Positions 1 through 5,650 are shown, counted from the stretch's first letter. The stretch: 9,368 bases of DNA from Prevotellaceae bacterium (GCA_031278495.1 JAITKG010000159.1:1-9368), one strand, 5' to 3'. Notes: generated from the letters alone by a model not told the origin. Translations and numbers: made by a program.

Positions 1-105
1 TTGCCGTTGGGTAAAAAGGAATAATAATTTTTGCAATTTAATTTTTTCTAATCTGTCGTCGAATAATTGCAACAATGCCAACAGTATTTTCCGTCTGTAA
101 AACAT
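1..105 (-). CDS. Partial gene: N-terminus of a SocA/Panacea (DUF4065)-like protein
   Basis: An ATG at 105 on the minus strand opens a stop-free frame that runs off the left edge, giving 35 residues. They begin MFYRRKILLALLQLF, continue with an acidic/basic stretch, and include KLQKLLFLFTQ at about residues 23-33. The pattern of a short start, a helix of the type RRKILLALLQ and then a KLQKLLF motif is what I know from the N-terminus of the DUF4065 (Panacea/SocA) family, antitoxin-like proteins often paired with diverse toxins. A TAnnTTTG promoter box on the same strand lies only four bases before the ATG, which supports this start. Most of the protein, and any toxin partner, lie outside the window, so the family call rests on one short motif. 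Role as an antitoxin is inference only. Confidence 0.55.
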   Translation of the reverse strand, partial: MFYRRKILLALLQLFDDRLEKIKLQKLLFLFTQRQ

Positions 106-109
106 AGCG

Positions 110-117
110 CAAATTTA
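110..117 (-). promoter_or_regulatory. Bacteroidetes -7 box for the leftward gene
   Basis: On the minus strand this reads TAAATTTG, a match to the Bacteroidetes -7 consensus TAnnTTTG. Only four bases separate it from the ATG at 105, so the transcript would start at or within a few bases of the start codon. I see no clear TTTG at the usual -33 distance, so the call rests on the -7 box alone. Confidence 0.4.
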
Positions 118-190
118 CAATAAATTTGATTATTTTCTATTATTATCCTTCTTCCCTTTTAAAATGCTAAATTCAATTAAAACACATAAA

Positions 191-448
191 AAATTTGCAA
201 ATAAAAAAAATATCATTACATTTGCGTCGTTAATTAAAAGTTCTTTGAAATGCTGAATTGATATATCAAAATAATATATCGCTTTAACTTTTATTCTGCG
301 TTTTTGGGTATGTGGAAATTTTCAAATCGTCGATGAATATGAGTAAAAGCAACCATGTCAAGAGTGGACATGGGTGCTATGCTTATTCCGACGATAGGTT
401 TTCCACAACCTCCAAAAACAATAATTATAGCTCCCATTTCCACTCTTG
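191..448 (+). ncRNA. Structured dispersed element, copy 1 (probable non-coding RNA or long mRNA leader)
   Basis: The stretch begins with a promoter and shows RNA-like folding. Arms 359-380 and 427-448 are complementary at 20 of 22 positions and enclose a smaller hairpin (396-400 with 407-411). A second, decayed copy lies at 3932-4108 on the same strand. The two share 26 identical bases (274-299 and 4010-4035) and a 36-base block with 28 matches (333-368 and 4070-4105), and both start with AAATTTGCAA followed by an A-rich spacer. The shared ATATATCGCTTTAAC core looks to me like a repeat seen in other Bacteroidales intergenic regions, but I cannot verify that here. The minus strand is open across it but gives no recognisable protein, so I treat it as non-coding. 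Function is unknown; the 3' limit is not defined. Confidence 0.55.
194..224 (+). promoter_or_regulatory. Perfect Bacteroidetes promoter for the structured leader
   Basis: TTTG at 194-197 and TACATTTG at 217-224 are separated by 19 bases, which matches the sigma-ABfr-type promoter layout TTTG-N19-TAnnTTTG of Bacteroidetes. Transcription would begin near 230. There is no start codon with a good gene until 642, so the transcript would carry a leader of about 410 bases. Confidence 0.75.
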
Positions 449-499
449 GATTTTTGGTATAATAAGAAAAAATCACAATAAAAGTTGAAGAAATAAAGT

Positions 500-517
500 G
501 CAGAACGAAATTTCTGC
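500..517 (+). promoter_or_regulatory. Small hairpin in the leader
   Basis: GCAGAA at 500-505 pairs perfectly with TTCTGC at 512-517 around a six-base loop. It lies between the large stem (359-448) and the hairpin at 542-609, so the leader before the lipoprotein gene holds at least three successive stem-loops. No U-run follows, so it is not a terminator. Confidence 0.35.
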
Positions 518-541
518 AATAATTAGCAGGGAATAAAAATC

Positions 542-609
542 GCGGCAGGGAAGTGTTTTGTGTAATAAAAGTTTGTGTTTGTAAGGAACAAAATACTTCC
601 GTAAGCCGC
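542..609 (+). promoter_or_regulatory. Long stem-loop just upstream of the lipoprotein gene
   Basis: GCGGC (542-546) pairs with GCCGC (605-609), and 549-561 pairs with 588-600 at 12 of 13 positions, the exception being a G-T wobble. The loop is about 26 bases long, and the stem ends 32 bases before the ATG at 642. No poly-T run follows, so it does not look like an intrinsic terminator; a leader structure that affects mRNA stability or translation is more plausible. It may belong to the dispersed element, but copy 2 does not extend far enough to test this. Confidence 0.5.
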
Positions 610-641
610 AAAGTTAATAACAATTAAAAACTAAAAAAATT

Positions 642-812
642 ATGAAAAAGATTTTACTTTTCTTGTGTTTATTGCTATTGGCAACGAGCTGTGCCACGCA
701 AAAAAAACTCACTTCCCACGTGGAAAGTGTTCCTGTGTATTACAATGGTAATGATGAACCGTCTGCATCATCCGGCGTAGTTTTAAATCAGACGAACAAT
801 AAAAACAATTAA
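642..812 (+). CDS. Small predicted lipoprotein (56 aa), unknown function
   Basis: The protein opens with MKKILLFLCLLLLATSC, a classic short type II signal peptide with Cys17 as the lipidation site. The residues just before it (A-T-S) are a slightly loose lipobox, common in Bacteroidetes. After processing only about 40 residues remain, beginning CATQKKL and ending in an Asn/Lys-rich tail; no domain is recognisable. No acidic surface-export signal follows the Cys, so a periplasm-facing location is more likely than surface display (inference). The ATG at 642 is the only start that gives the signal peptide. The next gene starts 11 bases after the stop, so the two are probably cotranscribed from the promoter at 194-224 through the structured leader. 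The frame is real because of the signal peptide; the role is unknown. Confidence 0.75.
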   Translation: MKKILLFLCLLLLATSCATQKKLTSHVESVPVYYNGNDEPSASSGVVLNQTNNKNN

Positions 813-823
813 AACAAAAATGT

Positions 824-1933
824 ATGAAACAATTTTTCTTCTTCTTCACCATGCTTGCAAGCATGACAGCAAGTGCCACTGTTACAGTTACGCCGCTAAA
901 TGTAGATTATTCTACCAAAGAAGTAACCTTTAAAGTGGAATGGAACAGCATGCCCTACAATAACCGTGTGTGGGTATGGGTGGACTTTTGTACGATAAAC
1001 GGTACAATGCCGGCTACTTCTTTTTCTACCGCCACAATTTCCAATCCAAATATAACCGGCGGGAACGGTAGTATTGAGAATAAGACCCTACGCGGCTTTT
1101 TCATTGTGTACAGTAACGAAACTAATGCCAGCACAACCATTACTGCTATTTTAAGTAATGCGCCCGCCGGCAAATTCAACTGGTGTGCTTACGGCAGCGA
1201 CTATCCGCCGAATGTTATAGCGAATACCAATGGCTCTTATACATTAGCCGGCACTCCGCCATTTGAATTGATTGCAGCCAATGGTAATAGTGCGCAAACG
1301 GTAACCGGAAAAACAATTGCTGCTTCCGATTTAACTTTAAATCCGACAACGATAACAGATGCAACAGGCTATCCCGGACTTTGGTGTCCTTATACAGGAG
1401 GCGATTTGTATATGGATGCCGACCATCGTTGCCGGCAACGCCAAAGCGGCGCAAAGAATTGGGAAACATGGATAAAAGATAACCGGGATGCACAAGTTTA
1501 CCGTATAGTGCAATTTTCCGATGGTAGTTGGTGGTTTGCTAATAATTTAAATTATGCGCCAACCAGAACGACAGTCTGCAATGGAATGAGCATGTACAAT
1601 TATGCTAATAAAAATACGAGTTGCCCCTCAGGTTGGCGATTATATACTTTAAATGAAGCTATCAATAGGTGGACAAATACAAATACGGCATTTTATGATG
1701 ATGCTGATCCCTGGGGTGGCGGCTTACAGCATTATCATGATTATATGGATGGGCAGTGTAGGATTGGTTCTAATGCTTTCGTTGTGTCAGATTGTACTTG
1801 TCATCTCAATTTATATACTGAAGTATCAGGATATGTTACTTTCTGTAACCACCTTACGTGCAACAATCCATCATATGATTCTAATTGCTGTTCCACAACA
1901 ATGGCTCACATTCTTCGTTGCCGAACGAAATAA
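824..1933 (+). CDS. Secreted FISUMP-domain protein (369 aa)
   Basis: The protein has a type I signal peptide (residues 1 to about 18, MKQFFFFFTMLASMTASA) and then an Ser/Thr/Asn-rich beta-type region (about 19-180) without a recognised domain. The C-terminal half resembles the Fibrobacter succinogenes major paralogous (FISUMP) domain: KDNRDAQVYRIVQF near 218-231, WWFANNLNY at 236-244, SCPSGWRL at 266-273, and a terminal HILRCRTK that matches the usual VRC ending. FISUMP domains are extracellular and related to C-type lectin-like/FGE folds; ligand binding or adhesion is inferred, not shown. There are about 14 Cys, many in the last 120 residues, suggesting disulfides. No type IX secretion C-terminal domain is visible. 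The region between the CPSGWRL and HILRC motifs is rich in Asn, Asp, Tyr and Thr and diverges strongly from the usual family pattern. The start 11 bases after the lipoprotein stop indicates an operon. Confidence 0.8.
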   Translation: MKQFFFFFTMLASMTASATVTVTPLNVDYSTKEVTFKVEWNSMPYNNRVWVWVDFCTINGTMPATSFSTATISNPNITGGNGSIENKTLRGFFIVYSNETNASTTITAILSNAPAGKFNWCAYGSDYPPNVIANTNGSYTLAGTPPFELIAANGNSAQTVTGKTIAASDLTLNPTTITDATGYPGLWCPYTGGDLYMDADHRCRQRQSGAKNWETWIKDNRDAQVYRIVQFSDGSWWFANNLNYAPTRTTVCNGMSMYNYANKNTSCPSGWRLYTLNEAINRWTNTNTAFYDDADPWGGGLQHYHDYMDGQCRIGSNAFVVSDCTCHLNLYTEVSGYVTFCNHLTCNNPSYDSNCCSTTMAHILRCRTK

Positions 1934-1966
1934 AATGTAAAGACTCCTTTGTAAAATATACTGGAA

Positions 1967-3748
1967 TTACGCAAGAAACGCTATCACTTGGTTTTTCTCC
2001 ACTTTGTCGCCCTGTTTGGTTTCGATTTGCACGACCTTTCCGTCGGCGAGCGCCACCACAGGTTCCATGCCGTAGTAGGTTTGCACAAAGCACAAGGTTT
2101 GTCCTTTTTGGAAAGCCGTTCCAATCACCGGCGCAGTAGAGGTATCCGTTACATCATATTGCCAAAGGATTTGTCCTTTGGCGGGCGCCTGTACCGGCTG
2201 CGCCGCAGGATAGACTTCCCTGATTTTTGCCGCATCAAATTTCGGGACTTCCACTACCGGGCGCGTTACTACAATCGGCGCGCCGGCTTTTTCGCGTGCT
2301 TGCTCCAGCTCTTTTTCAAAACGCTCTTTCGCCACGCCCGACTTGTAATCGCGGTATTGGCGGTCATGCATTGCCAGTTCAAATAATTCTTCGTCGTCTT
2401 TCCCGGTATCCCAGTTATTTTCTTTCATCTCTTTGCGGTAGTCATCCAATGCATCGGGATAGGGGGTTTGCGGGTCGCCGGTATAAAATTCCATGTTGTT
2501 TTGTTTGGCAAGTTCCACAATTTCCGGCGACAGTTCGCCGGGAAGTTTACCCATTTTTCCAAGTATCATATTCCAACTGTCCTTGTCAATCGTTGCGAAA
2601 CGCGGCTTCCCCTGCGCCATGAAGAGGATATTCATCAGCGCAATATTTTTTACGTACTGGCTGAAGGGCGTTACCAACGGCGGGCAACCCAATTTCGGCC
2701 AAACATATTCAACCTCTTGAAACAGTTGCACCACAAGGTCGTTCAGCGATACTTCCTTTTTGTTATTCTGACGCAGCGCGGCGTTGATTGCGCTGTGCAT
2801 GCCGCGCAGGTCGGACATCATGGAACCCATCATGCCGCCCGGCAAGCCGCAGCCCACCAGCAACGACGACATCTGTTTATTCGACGGGTCGATAAAATAT
2901 CCAAGAAAATCGTCGATAAAGGTTTGCGTCAAACGGCGCGCTTCCATGTAAGCATTCATGTTGAGGTCGGCGACAAGAAAGCCGGCGTCCTTCAACATGG
3001 CGCGAATGGTAATCACATCGGGATGCACCATGCCCCACGACAGCGGCTCCATCGCCACATCGATATAATCCACGCCGGCGCGCGCCACTTCCAGCATCGA
3101 AGCCACCGAAAAACCGGGTCCCGAATGCCCATGGTATTGAACAACCGTTTGCGGATGACGTTCCTTAATTGTTTTTACTATTTTTCCCAAAAACGCCGGG
3201 CGGCCAATGCCTGCCATATCTTTCAAACAAATCTCGTCCGCGCCGAATTCCACTAATTTATCGGCAAGATGCACATAATAATCTACCGTAAAAACCTGCC
3301 CATAGGTAATACTCATCGCCGCCTGCGCAATCATGCCCGCCGCTTTGGCATACTCAATTGACGGACGCAAATTGCGCGGGTCGTTCAGCCCGCAGAAAGA
3401 ACGCGCAATATTGGTGCCTTGCGCTTTCTTTACCTTGAACATCAGCCGGCGCACGTCGGCAGGGACGGGATTCATGCGCAATGCATTGAGCGCACGCTCC
3501 AGCATATGCGTCTGGATACCGGCTTTATTGAACGGCGCCGTCCATTCGCGCACCGCCTTATTGGGATTTTCGCCAAACAACAAATTGACCTGTTCAAACG
3601 CCCCGCCATTGGTTTCGACGCGCGCAAAGCAACCCATGTCGATAATCACCGGCGCGATTTGCTTTAACTGGTCTACGCGCGGCACATACTTGCCGGACGA
3701 TTGCCACATGTCGCGATAAAGTAAACTGAGTTTAATTTCTTTTGCCAT
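1967..3748 (-). CDS. oadA: OadA/PycB-type carboxyltransferase with a Lys-less biotinyl-type domain (593 aa)
   Basis: This is the carboxyltransferase alpha-subunit family: oxaloacetate decarboxylase alpha, pyruvate carboxylase B, transcarboxylase 5S. Residues 1 to about 300 form the HMGL-like TIM barrel. YRDMWQS (11-17) corresponds to the family's LRDxxQS metal/substrate motif, CLKDMAG (174-180) holds the carbamylated Lys equivalent (K176), and YHGHSGPG (205-212) gives the two metal-binding His (H206, H208). The conserved PYC/OADA domain follows (about 300-480), then a charged linker and a biotinyl/lipoyl-like domain (about 520-593). That domain aligns with LCxxEAMKM...DG without gaps as LCFVQTYYGM (552-561), so Tyr559 occupies the biotinyl-Lys place. 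The gene may therefore work with a separate biotin carrier protein, or the domain may be structural. Beta or gamma pump subunits and a biotin carboxylase are not in the window. The gene is transcribed alone, converging on the FISUMP gene with 33 bases between the stops and no clear terminator. The exact reaction is uncertain. Confidence 0.85.
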   Translation of the reverse strand: MAKEIKLSLLYRDMWQSSGKYVPRVDQLKQIAPVIIDMGCFARVETNGGAFEQVNLLFGENPNKAVREWTAPFNKAGIQTHMLERALNALRMNPVPADVRRLMFKVKKAQGTNIARSFCGLNDPRNLRPSIEYAKAAGMIAQAAMSITYGQVFTVDYYVHLADKLVEFGADEICLKDMAGIGRPAFLGKIVKTIKERHPQTVVQYHGHSGPGFSVASMLEVARAGVDYIDVAMEPLSWGMVHPDVITIRAMLKDAGFLVADLNMNAYMEARRLTQTFIDDFLGYFIDPSNKQMSSLLVGCGLPGGMMGSMMSDLRGMHSAINAALRQNNKKEVSLNDLVVQLFQEVEYVWPKLGCPPLVTPFSQYVKNIALMNILFMAQGKPRFATIDKDSWNMILGKMGKLPGELSPEIVELAKQNNMEFYTGDPQTPYPDALDDYRKEMKENNWDTGKDDEELFELAMHDRQYRDYKSGVAKERFEKELEQAREKAGAPIVVTRPVVEVPKFDAAKIREVYPAAQPVQAPAKGQILWQYDVTDTSTAPVIGTAFQKGQTLCFVQTYYGMEPVVALADGKVVQIETKQGDKVEKNQVIAFLA

Positions 3749-3816
3749 AAAATTTATAATTTAAAAATTTAAAAATTCAAAGACGGATAATTTATTATAT
3801 TTTGTGCTTTTGGCGG

Positions 3817-3843
3817 AAAACACTGTTAATTTAACAGTATTTT
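3817..3843. promoter_or_regulatory. AT-rich palindrome in the leader of the carboxyltransferase gene
   Basis: ACTGTTAA (3822-3829) and TTAACAGT (3831-3838) form a perfect inverted repeat around one T. Including the flanks, 12 of 13 positions pair (3817-3829 with 3831-3843). It sits between the minus-strand promoter at about 3884-3917 and the start codon at 3748. The one-base spacer and symmetry suit a dimeric repressor or activator site better than an RNA hairpin, although an RNA stem with an opened loop is possible. Which regulator would bind is unknown. Confidence 0.45.
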
Positions 3844-3883
3844 CATTGTTTTTTGTAAAAATCGTAACTACTGTTTTGGTTTA

Positions 3884-3917
3884 CAAAGGTACAAAATAAA
3901 TTTGCAATTCTAACAAA
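3884..3917 (-). promoter_or_regulatory. Promoter of the carboxyltransferase gene
   Basis: On the minus strand TTTG (3917-3914) and TACCTTTG (3891-3884) are separated by 22 bases, slightly longer than the preferred 19-21. Transcription would begin near 3877, giving a leader of roughly 130 bases that contains the palindrome at 3817-3843. It lies back to back with the start of the structured repeat at 3932. Confidence 0.5.
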
Positions 3918-3931
3918 CAATTTTAAAAATA

Positions 3932-4108
3932 AAATTTGCAATTAAAAAATATTGTTTTATATGCGGCGTTAATTATATTTCTTTGACATGTTGAATTTGA
4001 TATATTAAAATATATCGCTTTAACTTTTATTCTGCTAGAATTACGAAATCAGGAAAATTTCTACCAAGCATGAATATAAGTAAAGGCAATCACGCCAGGA
4101 TAGGAGCG
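3932..4108 (+). repeat. Structured dispersed element, copy 2 (degenerate, 3' truncated)
   Basis: This is homologous to 191-368. It shares the AAATTTGCAA start, GCGTTAATTA, TTCTTTGA, the identical 26-base core at 4010-4035 and the block at 4070-4105. Its promoter has kept the TTTG (3935-3938), but the -7 region has become TATATGCG, probably through a short deletion, so activity is doubtful. Between core and block it carries GGAAAATTTCTACCAAGC where copy 1 has a diverged counterpart. Similarity stops at about 4108, where the palindromic repeat begins, so the 3' arm of the main stem is missing. Confidence 0.6.
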
Positions 4109-4242
4109 CGTCATTCCGACCGGAGCGGCGAGGAACGAGCCGCACAGCGGAGGAATCTGCTCCCAAACGCAGGCAGTTTGGGATGGACAGCAGGGTATCG
4201 CAGCAGATTCCTCGACTCCGCCTCGCTCCGCTCGGAATGACG
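4109..4242. repeat. Imperfect palindromic repeat (about 134 bp)
   Basis: The outer left end CGTCATTCCGACCGGAGCG (from 4109) is nearly the reverse complement of the outer right end (4224-4242), and AGGAATCTGCT (4151-4161) is the exact reverse complement of AGCAGATTCCT (4202-4212). The centre has its own hairpin, CCCAAAC (4162-4168) with GTTTGGG (4176-4182). The right arm recurs at 9014-9055 with 39 of 42 identical bases. No transposase is present, so it is a REP-like or MITE-like non-coding element. The frames read through it (SFRAERGGVEESAA and similar) are by-products of the repeat and not genes. Confidence 0.65.
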
Positions 4243-4269
4243 GCACGGCAGCCCCGAAGGGGGAACGGG

Positions 4270-4297
4270 GATTTACAGATTTACGGATTTACAGATT
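4270..4297 (+). repeat. Octamer tandem repeat, 3.5 units
   Basis: GATTTACA, GATTTACG, GATTTACA and GATT follow each other without gaps. Such short arrays vary readily in copy number. It lies in the repeat-rich spacer upstream of parA, and no function is evident. Confidence 0.6.
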
Positions 4298-4414
4298 GAG
4301 GCTGGCGCGGCAGAGGAGTTAAGAACTAAGAATTGGGCTGGCACACCTGCAACTTTCAACATTCAACTAAAAATAATTTACGACAAAAACAATGAATAAA
4401 AATTACAATAACAT

Positions 4415-4451
4415 GAAGCATCCTCACTCCCCCTTTGGGAGTTGGGGCTTC
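4415..4451 (+). promoter_or_regulatory. Stem-loop in the parA upstream spacer
   Basis: GAAGC (4415-4419) pairs with GCTTC (4447-4451), and ACTCCC (4426-4431) pairs with GGGAGT (4437-4442) around a five-base loop; the intervening CC/GG bases add further pairing. TTTC follows but no real T-run, so terminator function is uncertain. It may be a REP-like repeat. Confidence 0.4.
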
Positions 4452-4492
4452 TTTCATTGCTCCGCGCAAAAGGCAGGGACGTTCGTTTTGTA

Positions 4493-4512
4493 CCCCGCGC
4501 TTACGCACGGGG
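4493..4512 (+). repeat. GC-rich hairpin of REP type
   Basis: CCCCGCGC (4493-4500) pairs with GCACGGGG (4505-4512) at seven of eight positions around TTAC, followed by an AT-rich CTATAATAATAT. It stands out by its G+C content in an AT-rich spacer. I take it as a short repeat unit and not a terminator, as no T-run follows. Confidence 0.4.
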
Positions 4513-4566
4513 CTATAATAATATCACCCCTTCGGCGCTAAGCGCATACAAATTTGATACATCCCA

Positions 4567-4740
4567 TTAAAGTGTATTAACTTCAATTGTTTTTACTGCA
4601 TGCAGCGGCGCATGAAAACGGCGCGCTATGGCTGCACCTTTTTTAGTGGTCGTGTTCCGGCAGACAACTTGAATTTTGAAATCTTTAAATCTGTTGCAAC
4701 GAAGAGAAGCCGGGTAATACAATTTCCCGTCCGGTAGCAT
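4567..4740. other. Two opposed short open frames, possible gene remnant or repeat
   Basis: Both strands are open here. The minus strand gives 57 residues (4740-4567, beginning MLPDGKLYYPASLRCNRF). The plus strand gives 45 residues (4600-4737, with SGRVPADNLNFEIFKSVATK inside). Neither has a recognisable domain, signal or promoter. The plus-strand peptide reminds me of repeat-derived hypothetical proteins in Bacteroidales, but I cannot check that. I would not annotate either as a gene without evidence of conservation. Confidence 0.25.
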
Positions 4741-4805
4741 TAGGTACTTGAATCTGCCGACCCTGCGACGAAGAACAGGAAACAGGTTATTTCAAATATT
4801 TTTGT

Positions 4806-4836
4806 TACTTTTGCAAATTATACCATTATACATTTG
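4806..4836 (+). promoter_or_regulatory. Candidate parA promoter boxes
   Basis: Two matches to TAnnTTTG lie just before parA: TACTTTTG at 4806-4813 and TACATTTG at 4829-4836. The first would give a leader of about 20 bases. The second ends four bases before the ATG at 4841, which would give a leaderless or nearly leaderless transcript. Neither has a TTTG at the ideal -33 distance (candidates at 4801-4804 and 4810-4813 are 24 and 15 bases from the second box), so which box is used is open. Confidence 0.45.
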
Positions 4837-4840
4837 AGTT

Positions 4841-5626
4841 ATGGGAAAAATAATAGCTATTGCGAACCAAAAAGGCGGGGTGGGAAAAACCACTACCGCT
4901 ATCAACCTGGCAGCCGGCTTGGCCGTCCTCGAAAAGAAGGTATTGCTGATTGACGCCGACCCGCAAGCCAATGCCACTTCCGGCTTGGGTTTCGACGCCA
5001 AAACCATCGCCGGCGATACAATATACGAATGCTTGATTGGCTCGTCCGAAGCGACAAACGCCTTGCTGGATACCGAAATCAAAGGGTTGCAACTTATTCC
5101 TTCGCACATTGATTTGGTCGGCGCAGAAATAGAAATGCTGCAACTTCCCGACCGTGAAAAAGTGCTGAAAACCGTATTGAAAAAAATAGCTGCCGGTTAC
5201 GATTATATCATCATCGACTGTTCGCCTTCGCTGGGCTTGATTACAGTGAATGCGCTGACCGCCGCCGATTCGGTTATTATTCCGGTGCAATGTGAATTTT
5301 TTGCGCTGGAAGGACTCGGCAAACTGTTAAATACAGTAAAAATCGTACAGGCGCGTTTGAATCCCGAATTAGCTATTGAAGGCTTTTTGCTGACCATGTA
5401 CGATGCGCGCCTGCGCTTGGCAAATCAAGTGGTGGACGAAGTGCGCCGCCATTTTCCCAATATGGTATTCCAAACCATTATCCAGCGTAATGTGAAATTA
5501 AGCGAGTCGCCGTCGTTCGGGAAGCCTGTTATCCTTTATGACGCCGCTTCCATAGGCGCAAATAATTATTTGAATTTGTCCAAAGAAATTTTGAGAAAGA
5601 ACGAGAACACTAATCGCCCGGAATAA
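4841..5626 (+). CDS. parA: Chromosome partitioning ATPase ParA/Soj
   Basis: A 261-residue ParA-family (MinD/SIMIBI class) P-loop ATPase that moves or positions ParB-bound origins along the nucleoid. The deviant Walker A motif KGGVGKTT (11-18) includes both the signature Lys11 and the P-loop Lys16. LLIDADPQAN (35-44) is the switch I/A' motif, and IIIDCSPSLG (123-132) is the Walker B region. The protein has no N-terminal HTH extension, so it is of the short chromosomal (Soj-like, type Ib-size) form. The ATG immediately precedes the GKIIAIANQKGG strand, as in the family. parB follows 24 bases after the stop, so the pair is cotranscribed. Length and motifs are complete and nothing is odd. Confidence 0.97.
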   Translation: MGKIIAIANQKGGVGKTTTAINLAAGLAVLEKKVLLIDADPQANATSGLGFDAKTIAGDTIYECLIGSSEATNALLDTEIKGLQLIPSHIDLVGAEIEMLQLPDREKVLKTVLKKIAAGYDYIIIDCSPSLGLITVNALTAADSVIIPVQCEFFALEGLGKLLNTVKIVQARLNPELAIEGFLLTMYDARLRLANQVVDEVRRHFPNMVFQTIIQRNVKLSESPSFGKPVILYDAASIGANNYLNLSKEILRKNENTNRPE

Positions 5627-5650
5627 TTACCGGATAAATACCAAGCGAAC

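Larger units (their letters stand above)
4243..4805. other. Repeat-rich spacer without a convincing gene
   Basis: This 563-base spacer between the palindromic repeat and the parA promoter holds the octamer array (4270-4297), the motif CAACTTTCAAC...TTCAACTAAAAA (4350-4373) that recurs upstream of 9191, two hairpins (4415-4451 and 4493-4512), and short open frames. A 49-codon frame at 4392-4541 spans both hairpins and has low-complexity, repeat-derived content; I do not call it a gene. The ends of this spacer have no detectable terminator. Confidence 0.5.

Noticed and set aside
458..463. TATAAT as a sigma-70 -10 box
   Set aside because: Bacteroidetes use TAnnTTTG; there is no matching -35 and the site lies within the structured leader.
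291..623. 110-codon minus-strand open frame
   Set aside because: It runs antisense through the hairpins of the structured element, has no recognisable domain or promoter, and part of it is explained by the palindromic arms.
710..729. CACGTG-centred near-palindrome as a parS site
   Set aside because: The central CACGTG and symmetry resemble parS, but the flanks (CTTCC/GAAAG) match few of the TGTTC/AAACA positions, and it lies inside the lipoprotein gene about 4 kb from parAB.
1640..1933. Diversity-generating retroelement variable repeat at the end of the FISUMP gene
   Set aside because: No template repeat, avd or reverse transcriptase was found in the window, and only 33 bases separate the stop from the next gene. 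Kept as a weak idea in the findings, not as a feature.
2468..3256. 262-codon plus-strand open frame
   Set aside because: It is antisense to the carboxyltransferase gene and His/Arg-rich, as expected from a shadow of a codon-biased gene; the sense frame has clear family motifs.
4061..4246. 61-codon minus-strand frame
   Set aside because: It spans the junction of the truncated element and the palindrome, and its peptide is repeat-derived (SFRAERGGVEESAA).
4392..4541. 49-codon plus-strand frame
   Set aside because: It passes through two hairpin repeats and has no domain, signal peptide or promoter.
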